A DNA stretch of 52,929 nt from DASVTR01 sp033855775 (GTDB lineage Bacteria > Acidobacteriota > Blastocatellia > Pyrinomonadales > Pyrinomonadaceae), in contig JAWVFT010000066.1 of the NCBI GenBank assembly GCA_033855775.1, positions 1 to 52,929 of the forward strand, written 5' to 3'. A program made the position numbers and the translations under genes. Within the stretch, counting starts at the first letter, position 1. Each line of letters starts with the position of its first letter. Shown here piece after piece: positions 48,669 to 52,929 of this stretch. Under the pieces are notes generated by a model that made no database searches, was not told where the DNA came from, and saw only the letters and a list, made by a program, of their open reading frames with translations.

Positions 48669-49592
48669 TTAAGCCTGCTCGACCTCGAAATAGCCCGCGC
48701 CCATGAAGCGACACTGGCCGCTGACCGTGACGCGCGTAATCTCGCCGTCGCGTTGCTCTATGCCAATCTTGATGAAACTCGGGCGACCCATTTCGATGCC
48801 CTGCTCGCTGATGAGTTCGACCGCTTGAGCCGCCGCGACGACCGCGTGCTTTACCATGTAGCAACCGAGCGGGCCGCTGGCTCCGCCCGTCGCGGGGTCT
48901 TCGTTGATGCCGAAGGTAGGCGCGAACATACGGCTGTGAACGCTTGAGCCTGCATGCTCAACCTCCGTCGTGAAGACGAAGACCTCCGGCGGAACAACAT
49001 CGCGCAAGGCTCTCTCCCAGACATCGAGGCGAAAGCGCGTCCGGCGAATGGCTTCGAGATTTTTGAGCGGCACGAAGAGAAACGGCACGCCGCACGAAAC
49101 GACTTCGACGGGCAGCCCCGTCGCAGTGATTGCTTCCGCTTCGACCGAGAGCATCTCCGCGACCGCTTCAACATCCGTCAGGCGCGGGCCGAAGACCGGC
49201 AGCGGTTGCTGCATCTGAATCCAATCGGGAACGCCTGCTTCGTCAAACTCTATCGTCACCGGAATCGTGCCGACGCCTTCTTCAAAGTTGACACGCGCGT
49301 CTGTCTCCCCGCGTTTGATGAAGCCTTCCCGCGAGAGCACGTAGGCCGTGCCGACGGTCGGGTGGCCAGCCATCGGCAGTTCGGCCAGCGGCGTAAAGAT
49401 GCGGACGCGGAAATCGTTCTGCGCGTCTCGCGGCGCGGACACGAAGGTCGTCTCCGATAGATTCAACTCTCTGGCCAAAGCCTGCATCAGTTGGGTGGGC
49501 AACTCTCCTGCTTCGGGAAAGACCGCGAGTTGATTGCCGCCGAACGCGCGGCTCGTAAAGACATCGACCAATCTGTAGTTTAATTTTCTCAT
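48669..49592 (-). CDS. PhzF family isomerase/epimerase
   Basis: 307 aa, diaminopimelate-epimerase-like fold made of two similar halves. The N-terminus YRLVDVFTSRAFGGNQLAVF and LNLSETTFVSAP (with the conserved catalytic Glu) are characteristic. TPLAELPMAGHPTVGTAYVL and EDPATGGASGPLGCYMVKHA complete the pattern. No phenazine biosynthesis genes are in the window, so it is one of the many PhzF-like proteins of unknown substrate. It lies beyond the tRNA gene on the minus strand, alone. Confidence 0.92.
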   Translation of the reverse strand: MRKLNYRLVDVFTSRAFGGNQLAVFPEAGELPTQLMQALARELNLSETTFVSAPRDAQNDFRVRIFTPLAELPMAGHPTVGTAYVLSREGFIKRGETDARVNFEEGVGTIPVTIEFDEAGVPDWIQMQQPLPVFGPRLTDVEAVAEMLSVEAEAITATGLPVEVVSCGVPFLFVPLKNLEAIRRTRFRLDVWERALRDVVPPEVFVFTTEVEHAGSSVHSRMFAPTFGINEDPATGGASGPLGCYMVKHAVVAAAQAVELISEQGIEMGRPSFIKIGIEQRDGEITRVTVSGQCRFMGAGYFEVEQA

Positions 49593-49861
49593 CTAAACGC
49601 CTGCTCCGGTTTCGTCTCTCCAAAATTTTTTCAGCTTTTCAACGATGAAATTCATGCTATATTGAGATTGACGGTCGGGCTTTATGAAGGCTCGCCGTCG
49701 TCAAACGAGACTGCCCTTGAAGTTGTGGCCGGACTTCTCATTGATTCCCGCTGGCCGACTTCCGCTAATCCAAAGCATCTTTCGCGGCTTCCCGTCGTTC
49801 ATCAACACCAGAGCGTTGAAGCCGAAGCTCAATCGAATTTCGAGGAGTTAAAAAAAATTCC

Positions 49862-50443
49862 ATGCCTATGAATCATTGCCCGAACTGCGGCAGAGCCTAC
49901 GCGCCGCACTCCGCGATGTGCCCGCCCTGCAACTACTGGTTTAGCGCGCCCGCCGCTTACGGAGCCTTAGAGGCGGCTGCGCCTTCGGGCTTCAACAAAC
50001 AACAGCTTGGCGGCTTTGCGGGCGCGGTTCTGCTCGTCGTCGGACTCTTCATGCCGCTCGTCGGCGTTCCCTTCTTCACGCTCAATTACTACAGCCTCAG
50101 CCAATTTTCCAGCCTCGCCGGTCTGGGCTTTTTCCTGCTGCTGCTCTGCGGCGTCGGGGCGTGCGTGCTGGCCGCCACGCGGCGTTACGAGTCGCTGAAG
50201 TGGCCGGGCCTCGGCGCGCTCCTGATTCTTGTTTACACTTTCTACACCATCAGTTCCAAACTCGCCGAAGCGAAAACCGAGATGGTCAGGAATCTGGCGA
50301 GCATGCCGGAAGGTCAGGGCGGCCCGTTCAAAGGAATGGGCGACGCCTTCATGAACATGATTCAGATGCAATGGGGTTGGGCCGTGCTCGCCGCCGGAGC
50401 CGTCCTGCTCCTGGTCGCAAGCGTCCTGAAAGACGAACGATAA
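49862..50443 (+). CDS. Membrane protein with N-terminal zinc ribbon
   Basis: 193 aa. Residues 6-23 (CPNCGRAYAPHSAMCPPC) make a C-X2-C...C-X2-C zinc ribbon. Three or four transmembrane helices follow: about 52-72 (FAGAVLLVVGLFMPLVGV), 87-108, 120-135 and 175-190 (WAVLAAGAVLLLVASVL). The loop near 145-170 is Met/Gly-rich (RNLASMPEGQGGPFKGMGDA). No named family beyond 'zinc-ribbon membrane protein'. ATG 49862 and ATG 49868 are both possible; GAGGAG lies 14-20 bases upstream. In the 269-bp gap 49593-49861 a TATATT at about 49652 may be a -10 element. Function unknown. Confidence 0.8.
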   Translation: MPMNHCPNCGRAYAPHSAMCPPCNYWFSAPAAYGALEAAAPSGFNKQQLGGFAGAVLLVVGLFMPLVGVPFFTLNYYSLSQFSSLAGLGFFLLLLCGVGACVLAATRRYESLKWPGLGALLILVYTFYTISSKLAEAKTEMVRNLASMPEGQGGPFKGMGDAFMNMIQMQWGWAVLAAGAVLLLVASVLKDER

Positions 50444-50448
50444 ACTAC

Positions 50449-50523
50449 AGTCCAAAGTCCAAGGTCAAAGCATTAGTCCAAAGTCCAAGGTCAAAAGCAC
50501 GGCTGGACTTTAGACTTTGGACT
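50449..50523. repeat. AGTCCAA heptad array (second locus of the same family)
   Basis: Two identical 21-bp blocks (50449-50469 and 50475-50495), each made of AGTCCAA, AGTCCAA and GGTCAAA. After a degenerate unit come CTGGACT, TTAGACT and TTGGACT in inverted orientation, in phase from 50475 to 50523. The first 20 bases of each block equal 1034-1053, 49 kb away. Confidence 0.85.
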
Positions 50524-50527
50524 TGAT

Positions 50528-51640
50528 TTAGCTTGTCCCTTTAGCCGTCTCAGCGACAAGCAAGTCAACGACATCTTCGTAGCGTCCGGCTTTGGCGTAG
50601 GCGGCGCGTTGACGTGTCGCGCCTGTCCCGCGCGCGGTCGTTTCATTCACGAGAGCTTCTATCTCATCCCACTCTTCGTGCTCTTCGAGCGACGGGCGCA
50701 AGGCCGCGAGAAACTCTTCCACCAACTCAAGCGCAGGGACGGCGCGCTTGTTTCTCACGTCAATCAAATCCGCGTCCAGCCCGTAGCGCGCCGCGCGCCA
50801 CTTGGCCGAGCGCAGCAGTTCCGGGCGAACGTCTTCGACCACCACGCCGCGCATCGCTTCCGCATAGCACACGCGCACGAGAGCGCGCACGAGGCCCGCT
50901 ATCATCACAGCCTCATCCACCGTCAGGCAGACATCCGTGACGCGAAACTCCAACGTCTCGAAGCGAGCGCTTGGGCGCGCGTCCCAGTAAATCTTCGTCC
51001 CGTCCGTGATGCTTCCGGTCGCCACCAGCGACTCGACCAGTTCGTCATACGCTGCGCGCGACGAGAAGACCTGCGGCGTTCCGGCCATCGGCCAGCGTCG
51101 CCAGAGTTGCGTGCGAAAGCTTGAGTAGCCCGTGTCCGCGCCGAGCCAGAAAGGCGAGTTGGCGCTCAAGGCCAGCAGCGTCGCCAGCCACGGGCGCGAG
51201 CGATTCATCACCTCTATGGCCGCCTCGCGGTCGCGTATGCCGACGTGCACATGACAGCCGAAAATCAACTGCTCGCGCGCCAGTTGTTGATACTCCTGCT
51301 CGATGCCGACGTAGCGCGCCTTCGGCGTCACCTGCTGGTCTTCCCAGTGTGAAAAAGGATGCGTCCCGGCGGCGGCGATTCGGTTGTCCTGTTTCTCAGC
51401 CGCCGCGATGACTTCGCGCCGCAGTCGCACAATCTCTGCGCGCACGTCCGTGAGCGTGCGACAGATGGGCGTCCCGATTTCAATTTGCGAGAGATACAAC
51501 TCCGGCGTCACATGCTTGCCCATAGCTTCCTTCGCTTCGGGCATAATCTGTTGTTGCCGCGATTGCAACTCGCGCGTCCGCGGGTTGATAATTTGATACT
51601 CTTCCTCGACGCCGACCGTAAACTCTTCCCCGTTTGTCAT
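50528..51640 (-). CDS. ybdK: Carboxylate-amine ligase / glutamate-cysteine ligase-like (YbdK family)
   Basis: 370 aa from the ATG opening MTNGEEFTVGVEEEYQIINP, the normal N-terminus of the family with GGGAG upstream. The 51862 start would add 74 residues of repeat-free but unlike sequence and overlap the palindrome at 51823. GCS2 motifs: GVEEEYQI (ATP/glutamate-site Glu cluster), LSQIEIGTPICRTLTDVRAE, FGCHVHVGI with the conserved His residues, and FRVTDVCLTVDEAVMIAG. YbdK enzymes have weak glutamate-cysteine ligase activity and their native substrate is unclear. The tail is acidic and helical (EEHEEWDEIEALVNE). Minus strand, alone. Confidence 0.9.
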   Translation of the reverse strand: MTNGEEFTVGVEEEYQIINPRTRELQSRQQQIMPEAKEAMGKHVTPELYLSQIEIGTPICRTLTDVRAEIVRLRREVIAAAEKQDNRIAAAGTHPFSHWEDQQVTPKARYVGIEQEYQQLAREQLIFGCHVHVGIRDREAAIEVMNRSRPWLATLLALSANSPFWLGADTGYSSFRTQLWRRWPMAGTPQVFSSRAAYDELVESLVATGSITDGTKIYWDARPSARFETLEFRVTDVCLTVDEAVMIAGLVRALVRVCYAEAMRGVVVEDVRPELLRSAKWRAARYGLDADLIDVRNKRAVPALELVEEFLAALRPSLEEHEEWDEIEALVNETTARGTGATRQRAAYAKAGRYEDVVDLLVAETAKGTS

Positions 51641-51822
51641 TATCCGCTGCTCCCTCTTGTTCTGCTCTGGCCGCGCCTTCCAATCGTACCGGAACGCGCG
51701 ATTTCTACTTGTAACACAAAAAGCGCGCCACCCACGCCTGCGCCCGGTCTGACTCAAGTCTGCCCCAAGTCTGGGCTCTCTGGCGCGTCTTTTGCTTGTA
51801 GTAGGGTGAAAGGTTATTTCAG

Positions 51823-51837
51823 GTACTAAAATAGTAC
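51823..51837. promoter_or_regulatory. Perfect palindrome, possible operator
   Basis: GTACTA-AAA-TAGTAC with 6-bp perfect arms in the 341-bp divergent region 51641-51981 between ybdK and the stress-protein gene. It is AT-rich amid GC-rich DNA. It may overlap a promoter for either gene. No other feature was seen in this gap. Confidence 0.4.
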
Positions 51838-51981
51838 GAATAGCTAATCTGAAGCCGAGCATGATGCAGTCTTAAGCGTCATTTACATGCAATGCGGAAC
51901 CGTTCGGGAAATGCAGCACGCGGACAGTCGCGGCTGCGCTTACTTCTAACAAATTCATTAATCTTAGGGAGGATCAAGGCA

Positions 51982-52515
51982 ATGGCAGAAACAGCAACAG
52001 GACATTCGCGGATGGTGACAGGAATGTTCAGGGACAGAGAGAGCGCGGAGCGCGCTTACGGCTCGCTCACCAGTCGCGGCTATGATAAAGATGATGTCAA
52101 CTTGCTGATGTCGGACGAGACTCGCAAGAAACACTTCACGGATGACGGCAGAGAAACCGAACTCGGCAACAAGGCTCTGGAAGGCGCCGGAACGGGCGCG
52201 GCCATCGGCGGCACGGTCGGCGCGACGATTGCGGCGATTGCGGCCATCGGCACTTCAGTCGCTCTGCCCGGTCTCGGCTTGATTGTCGCGGGTCCGTTGG
52301 CGGCAGCCCTGGCGGGCGCGGGCGCGGGCGGCGCGACCGGCGGCCTCATCGGCGCGCTGGTTGGCGCGGGCATTCCCGAAGAGCGCGTCAAGGATTATGA
52401 GGCTGGTCTGAAAGACGGCGGCATCGTGATGGGCGTCAACGCGCGCTCGGACGAAGACGCAGAGTATTTCGAGAGCGATTGGAAGAATAATCGCGGCGAA
52501 CACGTTTACCGCTAA
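51982..52515 (+). CDS. General stress protein, Gly/Ala-rich (YflT-like N-terminus)
   Basis: 177 aa from the ATG with AGGGAGG 10 bases upstream; an in-frame codon at 51892 is rejected. The N-terminal domain (about 11-48; MVTGMFRDRESAERAYGSLT then SRGYDKDDVNLLMSDETR) is like the general-stress YflT/GS17M domain. The centre is a Gly/Ala-rich hydrophobic stretch (about 72-125) with GTGAAIGGTVGATIAAIAAI and GPLAAALAGAGAGGATGGLI, typical of glycine-zipper membrane or oligomer segments. The C-terminus (GIVMGVNARSDEDAEYFESD) is acidic. Likely membrane-associated stress protein. Followed 30 bp later by a lipoprotein gene, probably co-transcribed. Confidence 0.8.
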   Translation: MAETATGHSRMVTGMFRDRESAERAYGSLTSRGYDKDDVNLLMSDETRKKHFTDDGRETELGNKALEGAGTGAAIGGTVGATIAAIAAIGTSVALPGLGLIVAGPLAAALAGAGAGGATGGLIGALVGAGIPEERVKDYEAGLKDGGIVMGVNARSDEDAEYFESDWKNNRGEHVYR

Positions 52516-52545
52516 ACTGTCGCCAACATCGGGAGGAAAAATTTG

Positions 52546-52878
52546 ATGAGACGGACTTTAGCTTTACTGTGCTTTCTTGCTCTGGCCAGCCTCGGCTTCG
52601 GCTGCGGCTCTGACAACACCAATGCCGGGAATAACAACGCGACCAGAAACGGCATCGTCGAAACGAACTCGAACATGAGTCCGCGCACGAACGGCAATTC
52701 AGTTCCATCCAACACGGCGGTCGTGACCAATAACAATGGCAACGACAACACCGCCGGCGTTAAGACGACGAACGACAACAACGCGAATCACAACGGCAAC
52801 GGCAACGGCAACATGAAGAACATGAACACCGGCAACGGCAACATGAAGAACAGCAACAACACGAACAAGAAGCCTTAA
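52546..52878 (+). CDS. Asn-rich lipoprotein-like small protein
   Basis: 110 aa from ATG 52546 with GGGAGGA 8 bases upstream (a TTG one codon earlier is also possible). Residues 1-20 form a signal peptide ending LASLGFGC; Cys20 could be lipid-modified, although the position -3 residue is not the usual Leu. The mature part is almost only Asn, Gly, Thr, Ser, Lys and Met, with NGNGNGNMKNMNTGNGNMKN-type repeats at the C-terminus, so it is disordered and hydrophilic. No family is recognised. Similar Asn-rich surface lipoproteins follow stress-protein genes in soil bacteria. The last 51 bases of the window (52879-52929) hold nothing identified. Confidence 0.75.
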   Translation: MRRTLALLCFLALASLGFGCGSDNTNAGNNNATRNGIVETNSNMSPRTNGNSVPSNTAVVTNNNGNDNTAGVKTTNDNNANHNGNGNGNMKNMNTGNGNMKNSNNTNKKP

Positions 52879-52929
52879 AGAGCGAGAGGTTTAATCCGCT
52901 TGCGAAGAGAGCGCGCGCCGTAGTTATTC

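Noticed and set aside
49662..49871. 69-codon plus-strand ORF before the zinc-ribbon gene
   Set aside because: No ribosome-binding site, no recognisable sequence, and it runs over the Shine-Dalgarno and start of the real gene.

Overview
The window is a GC-rich, densely coded stretch of bacterial chromosome with about 42 protein genes and one tRNA. There is no rRNA, insertion sequence, prophage, CRISPR array or origin. Gene content (fadN-type fatty acid oxidation, secreted delta-60/FG-GAP-like repeat protein, DUF2062, RsbW/STAS switch, a very large cyclic glucan synthase, zinc-ribbon proteins) and the codon bias fit an aerobic soil-type Acidobacteriota, possibly Blastocatellia/Pyrinomonadales. 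This placement is inference, because no phylogenetic marker such as rRNA is present.

Layout. 1-2.3 kb: prmA end, rsmE, a TPR protein on the minus strand and a small conserved protein. 2.4-6 kb: secreted subtilisin, zinc-ribbon coiled-coil protein, galE. 6.3-20.1 kb, all on the plus strand: a block that looks like a stress/envelope/DNA-maintenance island (YgaP/SRPBCC membrane protein, acidic 55-aa protein, FAD-Rieske oxidoreductase, stand-alone LigD-type phosphoesterase, an about 2,950-residue cyclic beta-1,2-glucan synthase, a small membrane peptide, topoisomerase IB). 20.2-27.7 kb: secreted beta-propeller-like protein, a membrane protein, then on the minus strand aroA, aroK and rtcB, the last interrupted by an HNH intein. 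27.8-29.7 kb: RsbW-like kinase, two paralogous STAS antagonists and a DUF2062 protein. 29.9-34.1 kb: secreted TPR protein, PDZ protein, metallo-beta-lactamase-fold hydrolase. 34.3-40.5 kb: the minus-strand beta-oxidation run fadN, ybaK, fadA, fadE. 40.8-43.6 kb: two unrecognised genes with a possible decayed coding remnant between them. 43.7-47.2 kb: fadR, acyl-CoA synthetase and a flavin reductase. 47.2-52.9 kb: MscS channel, tRNA-Ser(TGA), PhzF protein, zinc-ribbon membrane protein, YbdK-type ligase, general stress protein and an Asn-rich lipoprotein.

How the parts work together. The acyl-CoA synthetase, FadE, FadN and FadA cover activation and the whole beta-oxidation spiral. A TetR-family FadR-like regulator is encoded with the synthetase. 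Matching inverted repeats (TGAATGA-N4-TCAYTCA) lie upstream of both fadN and fadR, so the two operons probably form one regulon resembling that of Bacillus FadR.

The least expected structure is in the gaps. At least nine intergenic regions are built from degenerate 7-bp units (AGTCCAA, AGTGACG, GCTTGAA, GGGGTTA, GATGAGC, TTATCAC and others). These often stay in strict 7-bp phase over 70-120 bp and are commonly folded as inverted arrays. They run right up to, or into, the stop codons of neighbouring genes. They resemble the heptameric short tandem repeats (STRR) known from cyanobacteria, but the unit changes from locus to locus.
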